This document shows, in pieces, positions 25,692-35,059 of a stretch of 64,000 nt of DNA. The stretch is taken from NCBI RefSeq assembly GCF_900638305.1, contig NZ_LR134506.1, positions 930,001-994,000 on the forward strand, in the 5' to 3' direction. Each line of letters opens with the position of its first letter. The stretch's first letter is position 1. The notes beneath the pieces are model-generated. The model did no database searches and had not been told where the DNA came from. It saw only the letters and a program-made list of their open reading frames with translations. The stretch comes from Porphyromonas cangingivalis (lineage in GTDB: Bacteria; Bacteroidota; Bacteroidia; Bacteroidales; Porphyromonadaceae). Made by a program: the position numbers and the translations under genes.

Positions 25692-27212
25692 TTATTCCCA
25701 CTCAATGGTTGCGGGTGGTTTCGAACTCACATCATACACCACTCGATTGATCCCACGCACACGATTTATGATATCGTTGGATACCTTAGCAAGAAACTCG
25801 TGAGGTAAATGTGCCCAATCTGCAGACATTGCATCCGTTGAAGTGACGGCACGCAGAGCAACAACGCTCTCATAGGTACGCTCATCACCCATCACCCCGA
25901 CAGACTGCACCGGGAGAAGGATCGCTCCGGCTTGCCAGACTTTGTCATACAAGCCCCATTCTCTAAGCGCAGAGATATAGATGGCATCTGCTTCCTGCAG
26001 GATGCGCACACGTTCTTCGGAGATCTCCCCAAGGATACGGATACCAAGCCCGGGACCGGGAAACGGATGGCGGTGAATGAGATGCTCACGCATACCCATC
26101 TCGAAACCGACTCGGCGCACTTCGTCCTTGAAGAGGAGACGTAACGGTTCGACGAGCTTGAGATTCATCTTTTCGGGTAGTCCCCCCACATTGTGATGAC
26201 TCTTGATGACCGTACCTGTGATAGACAGAGACTCGATGACATCGGGATAGATCGTCCCCTGCCCAAGCCACTTGACATCCTTGATCTTCTTTGCCTCTTC
26301 TTCGAACACGTCGATGAAGCCCTGCCCGATGATCTTACGCTTCTGTTCGGGATCAGTCACACCTTTAAGACGACTGTAGAAGTATTCCTTAGCATTGACA
26401 CCTTTGACATTAAGCCCCAAGTGCTCGTAATCTGCAAGGACATTCTCAAACTCATCCTTACGCAGAAGACCATGATCGACGAAGATACAAGTGAGGCGGT
26501 CACCGATAGCCTTATTGAGCAGTACCGCACATACCGAAGAGTCTACACCTCCCGAGAGGGCAAGAAGAACCTTGTCATTGCCGAGCTGCTCTTTGAGCTG
26601 AGCTACGATGCTCTCAACAAAAGAAGCAGGTGTCCAGTTCTTTTCACATTTACAGATGTCCAAAAAGTTGGATAAGAGCTTTGTACCCTCTTCTGAGTGA
26701 TACACCTCAGGGTGAAACTGCACCGCCCACACAGGCAACCCCTCAAGTCGATAAGCCGCAGTCGGGATGGAGTCGGTCTTTGCGATGACCTTGGCATCTA
26801 CAGGCAGTGCCGTGATGGTATCACCATGAGACATCCATATCTGGTTACCCTGGGTCATCCCACGGAGGAGGGCATCTTCCTTGTCGATGATGTCCAAGTG
26901 TGCACGCCCGAACTCACGAGTAGCACAAGCCTCGACACGTCCGCCACGCTCGTTGGCGATGAACTGTGCCCCATAGCATATACCCAAGACAGGTACCTTC
27001 CCGATGATCTTGTCCAAGTCGATACGGAAAGCATCAGGCTGGTTGACAGAGTAAGGGCTTCCGGAAAGGATCACCCCCTTGATGCCGGTGAGATCATCCG
27101 ACAGATTGTGATAAGGCACTATCTCACAGTACACACCGAGCTCCCTGACCCGACGTCCGATGAGCTGTGTCGTCTGTGACCCAAAATCCAGAATGAGAAT
27201 TTTTTCTAACAT
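25692..27212 (-). CDS. guaA: GMP synthase (glutamine-hydrolysing)
   Basis: 506 residues from ATG 27212 ([20 protein letters not shown]), the family start; a longer open frame to 27341 runs into trmD and is rejected. It converts XMP to GMP with ATP and glutamine. The class I glutamine amidotransferase domain has Cys in GICYGAQF and the His/Glu pair in [13 protein letters not shown]. The ATP-pyrophosphatase domain has the PP-loop [10 protein letters not shown]. The dimerisation domain ends in [15 protein letters not shown], as is typical. It lies 59 bases downstream of trmD and is probably co-transcribed with it. Confidence 0.97.
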   Translation of the reverse strand: MLEKILILDFGSQTTQLIGRRVRELGVYCEIVPYHNLSDDLTGIKGVILSGSPYSVNQPDAFRIDLDKIIGKVPVLGICYGAQFIANERGGRVEACATREFGRAHLDIIDKEDALLRGMTQGNQIWMSHGDTITALPVDAKVIAKTDSIPTAAYRLEGLPVWAVQFHPEVYHSEEGTKLLSNFLDICKCEKNWTPASFVESIVAQLKEQLGNDKVLLALSGGVDSSVCAVLLNKAIGDRLTCIFVDHGLLRKDEFENVLADYEHLGLNVKGVNAKEYFYSRLKGVTDPEQKRKIIGQGFIDVFEEEAKKIKDVKWLGQGTIYPDVIESLSITGTVIKSHHNVGGLPEKMNLKLVEPLRLLFKDEVRRVGFEMGMREHLIHRHPFPGPGLGIRILGEISEERVRILQEADAIYISALREWGLYDKVWQAGAILLPVQSVGVMGDERTYESVVALRAVTSTDAMSADWAHLPHEFLAKVSNDIINRVRGINRVVYDVSSKPPATIEWE

Positions 27213-27271
27213 AGTTTGCGGTTGGCTTATAGTGATACGTATATTTCTATTTGTGTTCTTTGACCCGAGTG

Positions 27272-27955
27272 TTATTCGTCGATCCGGAGCAAGTGAGGAC
27301 GCAATCTCTTGGTGCGCTCCACGGCTTGATTGTGCTTCCACTCATCGATCTTTGCGGCATGCCCTGACAGCAGTACGGAAGGCACCTCCCAGCCATTGTA
27401 CACCGCAGGTCGGGTATAGACTGGGTGCGAAAGCAAGTTATCTTGAAAAGAATCTGAGAGTGCGCTCTGTTCGTCCCCAATGACACCGGGGATGAGACGC
27501 ACCGTGGCGTCTGCAATGATGGCTGCCGGCAGCTCCCCTCCTGTCAAGACATAATCGCCCACGGAGATCTCACGAGTAATGAGATGTTCGCGGATACGAT
27601 GATCGACCCCCTTGTAATGCCCACAGAGGATGATGATGTTTTCGTACAAAGAGAGATTATTTGCGAGGCCTTGTGAGAGGATCTCTCCATCGGGTGAGGT
27701 GTAGATGATCTCATCATAATGCCTTTCGGACTTGAGATGTGTGATAGCCTTATGCACCGGCTCCACCTGAATGACCATGCCCGCCTCACCTCCGAACGGA
27801 TAATCGTCCACTCGTCGCCATTTATCGGAAGTATAGTCTCTGAGGTTGTGCAGTACGATATCGACCAAGCCCTTATCCTGCGCACGTTTGATGATCGAGG
27901 TATTGACAAAACTCTCTAACATCTCAGGGATCACACTTAGGATATCTATGCGCAT
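27272..27955 (-). CDS. trmD: tRNA (guanine-37-N1)-methyltransferase
   Basis: 227 residues from ATG 27955 ([20 protein letters not shown]); the frame extends 13 codons upstream, but the family start is clear. TrmD methylates G37 of tRNAs and prevents frameshifting. Visible SPOUT trefoil-knot motifs are [28 protein letters not shown] and the RLIPGVIGD segment. [11 protein letters not shown] carries the conserved GG for AdoMet/tRNA binding. It is the first gene of a likely trmD-guaA pair and has a -7 box 37 bases upstream. Confidence 0.96.
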   Translation of the reverse strand: MRIDILSVIPEMLESFVNTSIIKRAQDKGLVDIVLHNLRDYTSDKWRRVDDYPFGGEAGMVIQVEPVHKAITHLKSERHYDEIIYTSPDGEILSQGLANNLSLYENIIILCGHYKGVDHRIREHLITREISVGDYVLTGGELPAAIIADATVRLIPGVIGDEQSALSDSFQDNLLSHPVYTRPAVYNGWEVPSVLLSGHAAKIDEWKHNQAVERTKRLRPHLLRIDE

Positions 27956-27991
27956 AGGGCAAAATGGGTATAATATAGGTTTTAAGTACCG

Positions 27992-27999
27992 CAAAAATA
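27992..27999 (-). promoter_or_regulatory. -7 box of the trmD-guaA promoter
   Basis: TATTTTTG on the minus strand matches TAnnTTTG. No convincing -33 TTG at the usual spacing. Confidence 0.5.
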
Positions 28000-28175
28000 C
28001 AAAAAAGAGACGATATAGTGCCGTCCCATTGGAAAGTTCGTCACATCTTCACCCACAGCTCGGGGCTATCCCAAAGGTATAGAAAGGGATGGACAATGTG
28101 CATCTCTCGCGTCACCAATGGAGCCCCCCATTGTCAAGCCATACCACTTTTCTCTAATCTCGACGGAAGCCAAGT

Positions 28176-28203
28176 AAAAAATCCATGCAGAGATTTGCAT
28201 GGA
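28176..28203 (-). terminator. terminator of the rex-FAH-porV-ispF run
   Basis: Arms TCCATGC (28182-28188) and GCATGGA (28197-28203), followed on the minus strand by T6. It lies 39 bases past the ispF stop. Confidence 0.75.
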
Positions 28204-28241
28204 CTTTTCTTTTTGGGAAATCGATCATGGCATAGGTAAGC

Positions 28242-28727
28242 CTACTCCTTATATATCAGCACGGTTGCATAAGCGATGATACCTTCTTCACGCCCTGCGA
28301 AGCCCATCTTCTCATTGGTCGTGGCCTTGATAGACACATCTTCTATCGATATACCGAGCAGATCAGCGATAACGGACTGCATCTGAGGGATGTGAGGGTT
28401 CATCTTGGGGTGCTCAGCCACAATGGTAGAGTCGACATTACCCACAGCATAACCTTTATCCTTGAGAAGTTCACAAACACCTCTCAGCAGGAGTTTTGAG
28501 TCCGCTCCCTTGTACTTAGAGTCGGTATCAGGGAAGTGAAAACCTATATCTCTCAGATTGGCAGCTCCCAAGAGGGCATCCGAGATCGAATGAAGAAGGA
28601 CATCGGCATCCGAGTGACCGAGCAGTCCCCTCTTGTGAGGGATCTCGATCCCACCTATGATGAGAGCTCTTCCTTCAGCGAAAACATGGACATCATAACC
28701 GAAGCCAACTCTTATATTACATTTCAT
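28242..28727 (-). CDS. ispF: 2-C-methyl-D-erythritol 2,4-cyclodiphosphate synthase
   Basis: 161 residues. Fifth step of the non-mevalonate isoprenoid pathway. Family motifs: RVGFGYDVHVFAEG (metal-binding Asp and His), GLLGHSDADVLLHSISDALLGAA, DIGFHFPDTDSKYKGADS, and C-terminal KATTNEKMGFAGREEGIIAYA. Length and start are normal. It lies 15 bases after porV, the same pairing as in P. gingivalis. The window also holds ispG at 47190-48914. Confidence 0.97.
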   Translation of the reverse strand: MKCNIRVGFGYDVHVFAEGRALIIGGIEIPHKRGLLGHSDADVLLHSISDALLGAANLRDIGFHFPDTDSKYKGADSKLLLRGVCELLKDKGYAVGNVDSTIVAEHPKMNPHIPQMQSVIADLLGISIEDVSIKATTNEKMGFAGREEGIIAYATVLIYKE

Positions 28728-28742
28728 CGATTTATAGCATGA

Positions 28743-29933
28743 TTAGAGTGAAAAGCCGAGAGAAAGTCGCATCGTGTTGTTGAGCGGATTGTGTGCACTC
28801 AACCCTGTGAAGTAAGAGACATCAAAGGTGATATTGGAGAATAGGATACCGACACCGAGGGACAATCCCGAATTGTTTCCTTTGGAGGGGTGTTGATATC
28901 GCCACCCCAGTCGAGCAAAAAACATCTTATCATAGACATACTCGACACCCGAGGCCAGAGAGATCTCTTTGAGCTCTTCCCCAAATCCACCGGGGGCATC
29001 ACCGAAAGAATGAAGTATCCCCTTGAAGGCACTCATTCGCCTTAGTTTGTCTCTCTGCTTGGCATGATCGGCATCTGTGGGCAGAGGGATTGATGGTGCG
29101 AGGTACTTATCTAATTCGATCCCGAAAGACACTTGGTGCATCTCCTCTGCCTTATAATCCAAGCCCGCTCCGAGACGAAGTATCGTCGGACTGAAGAGAT
29201 AAGTCTTTCCTCCATCATAGGACAACTTCTCACCCATATTATTGATCGCAAGACCTGCCCTGAAATCCATGTCAGCACCGAACAGTCGGACTTTACTCTG
29301 ATGACTGACCGAGATATCAAACATCAGGACATGAGCCAAATGTTTGACACTTTTGGGTCCCTCTTTACCTCCTGAGATGATGGTCTCCGCATTGAGATCG
29401 GATCTGAGATACCTCACTGCTGCACCGACACTCCACATAGGATGTAGCCTTATTGCATAGCCTAAATCTGCAGAAAGTTCGAAAGGCTTGATGACCAGCG
29501 GTGCGGCCTGCTGTTGCTTGGGAAAGAACAGAGCTTCACCGATGTCAAAATACTTGAAAGCACCGGTCACAGCTTGACGGTACTCATCCCCCCAAGCATA
29601 GTACCCACTGAGATAAGAGATCCCCATGTCCTTTGCTATCTCTGTCAGCCATGGGATATAGGAGAACGACACACCCCAGGTCTTTTGCACAAAACCGAAC
29701 TTAGACACATTGTGATATAGCGAATGTACATCGGCTGAGGTAGCCACACCGATACCGGCCATCCCGGCACCTCGTGCATCGGGGGTGATGACGGTAGAGA
29801 GCCCCCCGATCTGAGGAGGATTGTAATACTCTCGTTCGGATGACTGAGTCCCGGAAGACTGTCCAAAAAGTGTCCCCATGCTCAGACACAACGATGTCAT
29901 GACGATTATCACTCGGAGGTATCTGTACTTCAT
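28743..29933 (-). CDS. porV: type IX secretion system outer membrane protein PorV (LptO)
   Basis: 396 residues with a signal peptide ending GTLFGQ. The mature N-terminus leads to TVITPDARGAGMAGIGVAT and then SLYHNVSKFGFVQ, the PorV form of the family box, followed by WGDEYRQAVTGAFKYFDIG and a barrel ending NTMRLSLGFSL. PorV binds T9SS cargo at the Sov translocon by its C-terminal domain and shuttles it to the attachment complex with the sortase PorU. The length matches P. gingivalis PorV (PG0027, about 390). The order FAH-porV-ispF is like that of P. gingivalis except that porU is missing: only 42 bases separate porV from the FAH gene. Confidence 0.93.
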   Translation of the reverse strand: MKYRYLRVIIVMTSLCLSMGTLFGQSSGTQSSEREYYNPPQIGGLSTVITPDARGAGMAGIGVATSADVHSLYHNVSKFGFVQKTWGVSFSYIPWLTEIAKDMGISYLSGYYAWGDEYRQAVTGAFKYFDIGEALFFPKQQQAAPLVIKPFELSADLGYAIRLHPMWSVGAAVRYLRSDLNAETIISGGKEGPKSVKHLAHVLMFDISVSHQSKVRLFGADMDFRAGLAINNMGEKLSYDGGKTYLFSPTILRLGAGLDYKAEEMHQVSFGIELDKYLAPSIPLPTDADHAKQRDKLRRMSAFKGILHSFGDAPGGFGEELKEISLASGVEYVYDKMFFARLGWRYQHPSKGNNSGLSLGVGILFSNITFDVSYFTGLSAHNPLNNTMRLSLGFSL

Positions 29934-29975
29934 ATTGATCTCATTCTATATCTGTAGCCAAACTTTTGAACACAC

Positions 29976-30572
29976 TCATCTGACCCCAACGAATGCCAGC
30001 TCTTCATCCCCCAGTGAGACATAAAGATTGTCCCCTATCTCGACAGGCATATAGTCCGACAAGAGTGGGAAGGTCAACAAGTCCCCGATCTTGAGCATAA
30101 AATACTCACTGATGAGGGAAAGATAGTCGTTGATGAAAGCCGGAGAAGGCAGAGCCAGAGGATGCTTCTCTGTACCTTTGATAAACGACAATGCACCCGA
30201 AGCACAAGTATCATAGTCCTTGAGCACGCTCTGTACCAACGACCCATCGAAGCCGGAGTAAACCACATGAGGCAAGCCATCAGCTATCGCACGGCGGGCT
30301 TCATCAAGTCCGCAGAAGGAGACCCCCACACCGACTTGTTCCCAATATCGCTCTGAAAACTGTGGTGCTACAAACTTTCCCACTCGTGCTACACGGACGA
30401 TGAGATAGGGTCCGGCATAGAGTCGGGATACGGGCTCAGGACAATAGAGCATCTTCCCGGAGTTGAGGAGTGCAGAGTCCGGTTTGGTGTAGACACATCG
30501 GATGTCTACCTCATTATGTTTGCCCTTCAAGGACATGGACAGTCGGTCGAAGTCGGTACAAAAAATCTTCAC
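29976..30572 (-). CDS. fumarylacetoacetate hydrolase family protein
   Basis: 198 residues starting at GTG 30572, chosen because MKIFCTDF aligns with the conserved MKIICIGxN start of the short Bacteroidetes FAH family and the next ATG (12 codons on) would cut it. The segment PDSALLNSG corresponds to the TKPDSAL motif; AFVGVR ends the protein. The metal-binding E-x-E of active FAH enzymes is not obvious, and the protein is divergent from the usual family, so catalysis is doubtful. It lies 47 bases after rex and 42 bases before porV. Confidence 0.7.
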   Translation of the reverse strand: MKIFCTDFDRLSMSLKGKHNEVDIRCVYTKPDSALLNSGKMLYCPEPVSRLYAGPYLIVRVARVGKFVAPQFSERYWEQVGVGVSFCGLDEARRAIADGLPHVVYSGFDGSLVQSVLKDYDTCASGALSFIKGTEKHPLALPSPAFINDYLSLISEYFMLKIGDLLTFPLLSDYMPVEIGDNLYVSLGDEELAFVGVR

Positions 30573-30619
30573 GCTGTATGGTTGGTCGTTCTAATACAAA
30601 ATCACATTCTCTCCTCTGT

Positions 30620-31261
30620 TCAAAGGTGAGATTTCTCCTTGAGGCGATTGAACATCACTGCCAAATGGGCATACATCGAAGTATTCTGAACTACGACACC
30701 CTCAGGTACTGTGATACGCAGAGGGGTGAAGTTCCATATCGCCTTGATCCCATGAGCCACCATAAGGTTGGTGACCTCTTGGGCATTATGTATGGGGACT
30801 GTAAGTATCCCCACCGTAATATCAGGGGTGAGCATCTCCGAGATCTGATCCATGTGGTATATGGGCAGACCGCCGACAAAACTCCCACATATATCTTTCG
30901 AGACATCGAATCCCGCCACAATCTCCAGGCCATACTGATTGAGACCTCTATCCGTGATGAGGGATGCCCCCAAGTTGCCGACGCCAAATACGCAAGCCTT
31001 GTGACAGTCGTTGAAGCCCAAGAAGTCTTCCAAGACCTCGACCATATTGTTGACATCATAGCCCACCCTTGTCTTGCCGGCAAGAGAGACGTATGAGAGA
31101 TCCTTTGCGACAAGAGCTGAGTCCACCCCGATAGATTTGGCTATGTATGTCGAAGAGACTACCTTCTCACCCTGCTTGCTGAGCAACTTCACGTATGCCA
31201 AATACCAAGGCAATCGTCTGAGGGCTGGCTCAGGCACTTGACTGTTTTTCTTCTTTGCCAT
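30620..31261 (-). CDS. rex: redox-sensing transcriptional repressor Rex
   Basis: 213 residues. Rex senses the NADH/NAD+ ratio and represses fermentation and respiration genes. The N-terminal winged helix (RRLPWYLAYVKLLSKQGE, SSTYIAKSIGVDSALVAKDL) is followed by the Rossmann motif VFGVGNLGASL, then the domain-swap region ending in TSMYAHLAVMFNRLKEK. The length is normal. It is the first gene of the run leading through FAH and porV to ispF, with a good promoter about 90 bases upstream. No clear Rex operator (TTGTTAA-type inverted repeat) was seen at this promoter. Confidence 0.95.
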   Translation of the reverse strand: MAKKKNSQVPEPALRRLPWYLAYVKLLSKQGEKVVSSTYIAKSIGVDSALVAKDLSYVSLAGKTRVGYDVNNMVEVLEDFLGFNDCHKACVFGVGNLGASLITDRGLNQYGLEIVAGFDVSKDICGSFVGGLPIYHMDQISEMLTPDITVGILTVPIHNAQEVTNLMVAHGIKAIWNFTPLRITVPEGVVVQNTSMYAHLAVMFNRLKEKSHL

Positions 31262-31350
31262 CTTTCAAATAACAATTTAGGACGAAGACCTCCGGGTACA
31301 CATCCGAGCCCTACTCGCCTTCGCCAATAGTAAATAAACCTTTCACAGCG

Positions 31351-31382
31351 CAAAAATAAAGAAATTGAATGGCTCTACACAA
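31351..31382 (-). promoter_or_regulatory. rex promoter
   Basis: -33 TTG at 31382-31380 and -7 TATTTTTG at 31358-31351 on the minus strand, 21 bases apart. It lies in the 428-bp gap 31262-31689; the rest of that gap holds the next terminator and no supported gene. Confidence 0.7.
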
Positions 31383-31612
31383 TATTAGAGGAATTATTTA
31401 ATGAAAAAAATGTCCAATGACACAAAAAACACATTCGAGACAAAACATAACAGCATAATAAATAACAACTTCACACGAGAGAAATTGAGCCGAACAAATA
31501 AATATTCAGCCCTTTTTCGCTCCCATCAGGTGGAAAGTACATTTTTCAGGTAAGACATTAAGAAGGTTTGCCCCGATGTTCATACAGGCGAGAGACTTCG
31601 ATGAAAGCCTCG

Positions 31613-31660
31613 AAAAAACACTCAGGGCAGTGTCGAACATCGTATCGACACTGCCCTGAG
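31613..31660 (-). terminator. terminator of the NlpE-like lipoprotein gene
   Basis: Perfect 16-base arms at 31621-31636 and 31645-31660 with an 8-base loop, followed on the minus strand by GTTTTTT. Confidence 0.9.
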
Positions 31661-31689
31661 ATATTCCTGATTAGGAAACGACCGGCTGA

Positions 31690-32124
31690 TTACTTCTTAC
31701 GAAGGATATATTGGTCAGCCAATTCGCCTTCTACTACTGTACCTTCAGCAGTAAGTGCAGTGATAGTACCTTCGCCGAGAAGGAACATTGTCTTCTCACC
31801 TTCTTCGTTGACAAGAGTGAAGGTTACACCATCTTCTGCCCACTCGATAGTACCCTTGTTTTCGAATGTAGAACCTTCAGAGACATAAGTCATAGTTCTT
31901 GCAAAAGTATTGTCATCGTTAAGTGTGATGACATTCTGGATACCTTCACCTGATCCGCTGGGGAGAAGACCTTCGTAAGTACCTACCCAAACCTTTTCTT
32001 GAGCAACAGTTTCTGTCTGCTCTGTCTGAGTATTCTCAGTAGATTCGCTCTTCTTGCCACCTGTGCAAGCTCCGAAAGTCAATAGGGCTACGAGACTCAA
32101 GCCCAAAAACATACCTTTCTTCAT
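31690..32124 (-). CDS. NlpE-like (copper homeostasis N-terminal domain) lipoprotein
   Basis: 144 residues with a clear lipoprotein signal (LVALLTFGAC, Cys about 20), a short TQTEQTET linker, and a single small beta-barrel domain VWVGTYEGLLPSGSGEGIQN ... TLNDDNTF. The WxGTYxGxLPxxxCxGI pattern is the NlpE N-terminal signature, but the usual CxGIxT cysteine is replaced (SGEGIQN) and there is no second domain. In E. coli NlpE senses envelope stress and adhesion through CpxA; there is no Cpx here, so the role is unknown. It is monocistronic with its own promoter and terminator. Confidence 0.82.
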   Translation of the reverse strand: MKKGMFLGLSLVALLTFGACTGGKKSESTENTQTEQTETVAQEKVWVGTYEGLLPSGSGEGIQNVITLNDDNTFARTMTYVSEGSTFENKGTIEWAEDGVTFTLVNEEGEKTMFLLGEGTITALTAEGTVVEGELADQYILRKK

Positions 32125-32186
32125 AATTTAATTCTTTTTTGATCTTATTGGTTGTTAATTGAAATATCCAATTCTGAATATGGGGT

Positions 32187-32194
32187 CAAATTTA
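32187..32194 (-). promoter_or_regulatory. -7 box of the NlpE-like gene
   Basis: TAAATTTG on the minus strand, 63 bases before the start codon, matches TAnnTTTG. Confidence 0.55.
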
Positions 32195-32274
32195 GCAATA
32201 ATATTCGTTGCATGAGTAATTATACTCTCAAATCTTACAAAGTGATGCAAAAAAATATAAGTAACTAAGACACA

Positions 32275-34200
32275 TCACTCTCCGAAACGCTTGGCCAGCT
32301 CTTTCGGAGTCATCACCGATACAATGACTTTACCACCGGGCGCAAGGAGGTTGCCGACGGACTTATTGATCTTGCTGATCATCTGTGCAACAGCAGTGTG
32401 GGTATAGTAGCCATCTTCGTGCTTCATACGATAAGCCGTGAGTGCAGACACCAGTCTGTGATAGACAACCTCCTCACTGCTCTTGTCCATCGCATTACAT
32501 TCCTCCAAAATCTCCAAAAGGAGGTCGGCCTCATTACCGGCAGGCATACCATAAGGGATGGCATTGATGGCATAAGAGTTCTTGCCCATCTCTGAGATGT
32601 CGAAGCCCAGAGACTGGAGCGATGTTTGGTGCGCTTCGAGGAGCTTTGCCTCCTTGATCCCGAGATCGATAAGTTGCGGAAAGAGGAGACGATTGGATAT
32701 GATGCTCTCCTGCCCTATCGCTTCCATATACTCCTCATAAATGATCTTGGCACGAGCCCTCCGAAGGTGGATGATGCGCAAGTCTTTTTCGCCCGAAACA
32801 AAAGCATATCCGCCAAAGATGACGAGCTCGGGGATCTCATTGAGGGACGAGGGGATCTCTTCTACTTCGGGTGTGAGCGATGAGGAGATGAGTGTGGATG
32901 AACCGACTGTGATGGTGCGAGGAGCACCGGCGGATGAGGACCGCTCGACGGAAGTCCTATTGGCTTCGAAGTTGCGATAAAACTCATCCCAGTCGGACAT
33001 ATCGGGCAACTGAAACTCTTGTGGAAGTTCGCCCAAAGTATCAAGTGTATAGTCTGCACCGGCGACAGAAGCTGTGACAGAAGAGGTCGCACCTCCGGAA
33101 GAGATCCGTGAGGAGATGATCGGAGGCTCTGCCATGTCTCTGATGTCGACGGGGACGAAAGTGGGGATGTCGATTGGATTATCCTCTTCAAAATTGATGG
33201 AAGGGACTGCTGCACCCTTCATCAAGACCTCTCGCACGGACGAATACAATATCTTGCTGATATCTCCCTCGGCCTCAAACTTGATCTCGGTCTTGGTCGG
33301 ATGGATATTGACATCGATACTCGACGGATCGACTTCGAGGAAGATAAAGTACTCGGGCTGATCCCCTGGAGGTATCATTCCCTCATAAGCATTCATTACC
33401 GAGCGGTGAAAATACGTGTGGCGCATATACCGCCCATTGACGAAGAAGTGCTGGAGAGCACCACGCTTACGTGAAGCCGAGGCCCGCCCGACGAAGCCCG
33501 TGATATTGACAAGAGGTGTCGCAGTATCGACACTGAGGAGGATATCCACAAGACGCTTCCCAAAGAGATCGATAATCCGTTGTTTGAGAGATGTCTCTCG
33601 GAGCTTGAAGACGAGCTGATCGTTGTGCACCAGCGTGAACTGCACCTCGGGGTGGACTGTCGCCACCCTCTGCACCTCGGTGATGATGTGCTTGAACTCG
33701 GTGTCGTCAGCTTTGAGAAACTTGCGACGTGCCGGGATGTTGAAGAAGAGATTCTTGATCGCAAAGTTGGCTCCCGGAGCACACACAACAGACGAAGACT
33801 CGATGACCTTCGAGCCTTCGATCTCCACCCTTGTGCCCATCTCCGCATCATGAGGGCGAGTCTGCAAGACGATTTGTGCCACTGCGGCAATGGATGCGAG
33901 TGCTTCTCCTCTGAACCCCATCGTCGTGAGAGCAAAGAGGTCGTCGGCACTCTTGATCTTTGAGGTCGCATGACGTTCGAATGCCATACGGGCATCCATG
34001 GGAGCCATCCCCTTACCATTGTCGATCACCTGAATAAGGGTCTTCCCGGCCTGTTTGATCTCGATGACGATATCTGTCGCTCCGGCATCAATGGAGTTTT
34101 CGACCAACTCCTTGATCACCGACGCCGGTCGCTGGATGACCTCACCTGCCGCGATCTGGTTGGCTATATTATCCGGTAGTAGATTGATAACATTATCCAT
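32275..34200 (-). CDS. mutL: DNA mismatch repair protein MutL
   Basis: 641 residues. GHKL ATPase motifs: IAAGEVIQRPASVIKELVEN, DNGKGM, ATSKIKSADDLFALTTMGFRGEAL split by the family loop, and FFVNGRYMRH. The linker (about 340-440) is Ser/Pro-rich, and the C-terminal dimerisation domain follows (FGGYAFVSGEKDLRIIHLRR). No DQHA..ER endonuclease motif is evident: the place where it would occur reads LRRARAKIIYEEYM, so this copy may lack nicking activity. Bacteroidetes MutL usually keeps an LIDQHAAHERI sequence, so this is worth checking. It ends a three-gene operon and lies 6 bases after the small membrane protein gene. Confidence 0.94.
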   Translation of the reverse strand: MDNVINLLPDNIANQIAAGEVIQRPASVIKELVENSIDAGATDIVIEIKQAGKTLIQVIDNGKGMAPMDARMAFERHATSKIKSADDLFALTTMGFRGEALASIAAVAQIVLQTRPHDAEMGTRVEIEGSKVIESSSVVCAPGANFAIKNLFFNIPARRKFLKADDTEFKHIITEVQRVATVHPEVQFTLVHNDQLVFKLRETSLKQRIIDLFGKRLVDILLSVDTATPLVNITGFVGRASASRKRGALQHFFVNGRYMRHTYFHRSVMNAYEGMIPPGDQPEYFIFLEVDPSSIDVNIHPTKTEIKFEAEGDISKILYSSVREVLMKGAAVPSINFEEDNPIDIPTFVPVDIRDMAEPPIISSRISSGGATSSVTASVAGADYTLDTLGELPQEFQLPDMSDWDEFYRNFEANRTSVERSSSAGAPRTITVGSSTLISSSLTPEVEEIPSSLNEIPELVIFGGYAFVSGEKDLRIIHLRRARAKIIYEEYMEAIGQESIISNRLLFPQLIDLGIKEAKLLEAHQTSLQSLGFDISEMGKNSYAINAIPYGMPAGNEADLLLEILEECNAMDKSSEEVVYHRLVSALTAYRMKHEDGYYTHTAVAQMISKINKSVGNLLAPGGKVIVSVMTPKELAKRFGE

Positions 34201-34206
34201 ACCACA

Positions 34207-34518
34207 TCAACGGAGATACAGATAAGCAAAAAGCACAGCAAGCAACACCCCGACGAGGATCAGAAGCCAGTTTTGCGACCTGCGCTTCTTACTTGCCTCA
34301 GGGTCGTTGGCAGATTTACGCAGGTGCTTCGATGCGTGATGAAAAGAGCCCTTGATATTTTCCTTGACGTCCTTGGCGGTCAAGGTATCATCGCCACTGA
34401 GTTCACGACGAGCCTTATCGACCTTACGCTGAAGAGCCTCTTTTCGCTCATCGATATACAAAGGTTTGTACTCAAACCCTCTCGGCTTTTTTAGCTTATA
34501 GAACTGAAAGATGCCCAT
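34207..34518 (-). CDS. small membrane protein of unknown function
   Basis: 103 residues, highly basic. The N-terminus MGIFQFYKLKKPRGFEYKPL and YIDERKEAL are conserved in form among Bacteroidales small proteins encoded next to mutL. A long charged helix follows, then one C-terminal transmembrane helix (NWLLILVGVLLAVLFAYLYLR). No signal peptide, so it is probably tail-anchored with the basic part in the cytosol. It sits 25 bases after the YjdM gene and 6 before mutL. Function not recognised. Confidence 0.75.
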   Translation of the reverse strand: MGIFQFYKLKKPRGFEYKPLYIDERKEALQRKVDKARRELSGDDTLTAKDVKENIKGSFHHASKHLRKSANDPEASKKRRSQNWLLILVGVLLAVLFAYLYLR

Positions 34519-34543
34519 ACGACAAACTCCTTTCGATGACAGC

Positions 34544-34876
34544 TCAACCCTTACGTAAAAACTCTGTCCTCAGCACGATGGCCGATCCATCGATCTTGCA
34601 GTCCACAAGATCAGGATCCTCGGTCAAGCGGATACTCTTGACCTTTGTGCCCTGCTTGACAACCATGGAAGATCCCTTGACTTTGAGATCCTTGATGACC
34701 GTCACTGAATCACCATCGGCAAGAGGAGTACCGTTACAATCCCTTGCGACAGGCTCCTCCTCGGTGGTATTCTCCACCGAAACAAACTCATGTCCACAGT
34801 CAGGACACACGAAAGTAGTACCATCATGGTAAGTATTCTCCATACTGCACTGTGGGCATTTTGGGTATTCCGTCAT
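34544..34876 (-). CDS. zinc ribbon domain-containing YjdM/PhnA family protein
   Basis: 110 residues. The N-terminal zinc ribbon has CPQC at 7-10 and CPDC at 24-27. The second part, DCNGTPLADGDSVTVIKDLK and VKGSSMVVKQGTKVKSIRL followed by DGSAIVLRTEFLRK, is the typical YjdM (formerly PhnA) SH3-like domain. Despite older names the family has no shown phosphonoacetate hydrolase activity. First gene of the operon with the small membrane protein and mutL; -7 box at 34918-34925. Confidence 0.9.
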   Translation of the reverse strand: MTEYPKCPQCSMENTYHDGTTFVCPDCGHEFVSVENTTEEEPVARDCNGTPLADGDSVTVIKDLKVKGSSMVVKQGTKVKSIRLTEDPDLVDCKIDGSAIVLRTEFLRKG

Positions 34877-34917
34877 ATTATTGTGTTGATTATTGATTGT
34901 TACATTGCTAATAGTTA

Positions 34918-34925
34918 CAAAGATA
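34918..34925 (-). promoter_or_regulatory. -7 box of the yjdM-mutL operon
   Basis: TATCTTTG on the minus strand matches TAnnTTTG, 42 bases before the start codon. Confidence 0.5.
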
Positions 34926-35059
34926 CGGCATCACATCCAATTCTGCACATTCTTCGTCACACTATTACTCAAAGACTGATAAAGACAGACTCATTATCAA
35001 TCAAATAAACCGACTCAATCCACCTTGGTAACAAGAAAAACCCGACCTCATGAAAAAAA

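Noticed and set aside
28116-28133. Small hairpin CAATGG-N6-CCATTG and possible 22-bp repeats between trmD and ispF
   Set aside because: Six-base stem without a T-run, and the putative units do not hold register with either repeat family.
31262-31400. Rex operator or autoregulatory inverted repeat at the rex promoter
   Set aside because: Only a TTCACA-like half site is seen; no paired half at the expected spacing.
31401-31553. 50-codon ORF (MKKMSNDTKNTF...) upstream of rex
   Set aside because: AT-rich intergenic DNA with no promoter on that strand, no signal and no recognisable relatives; the frame could be chance.
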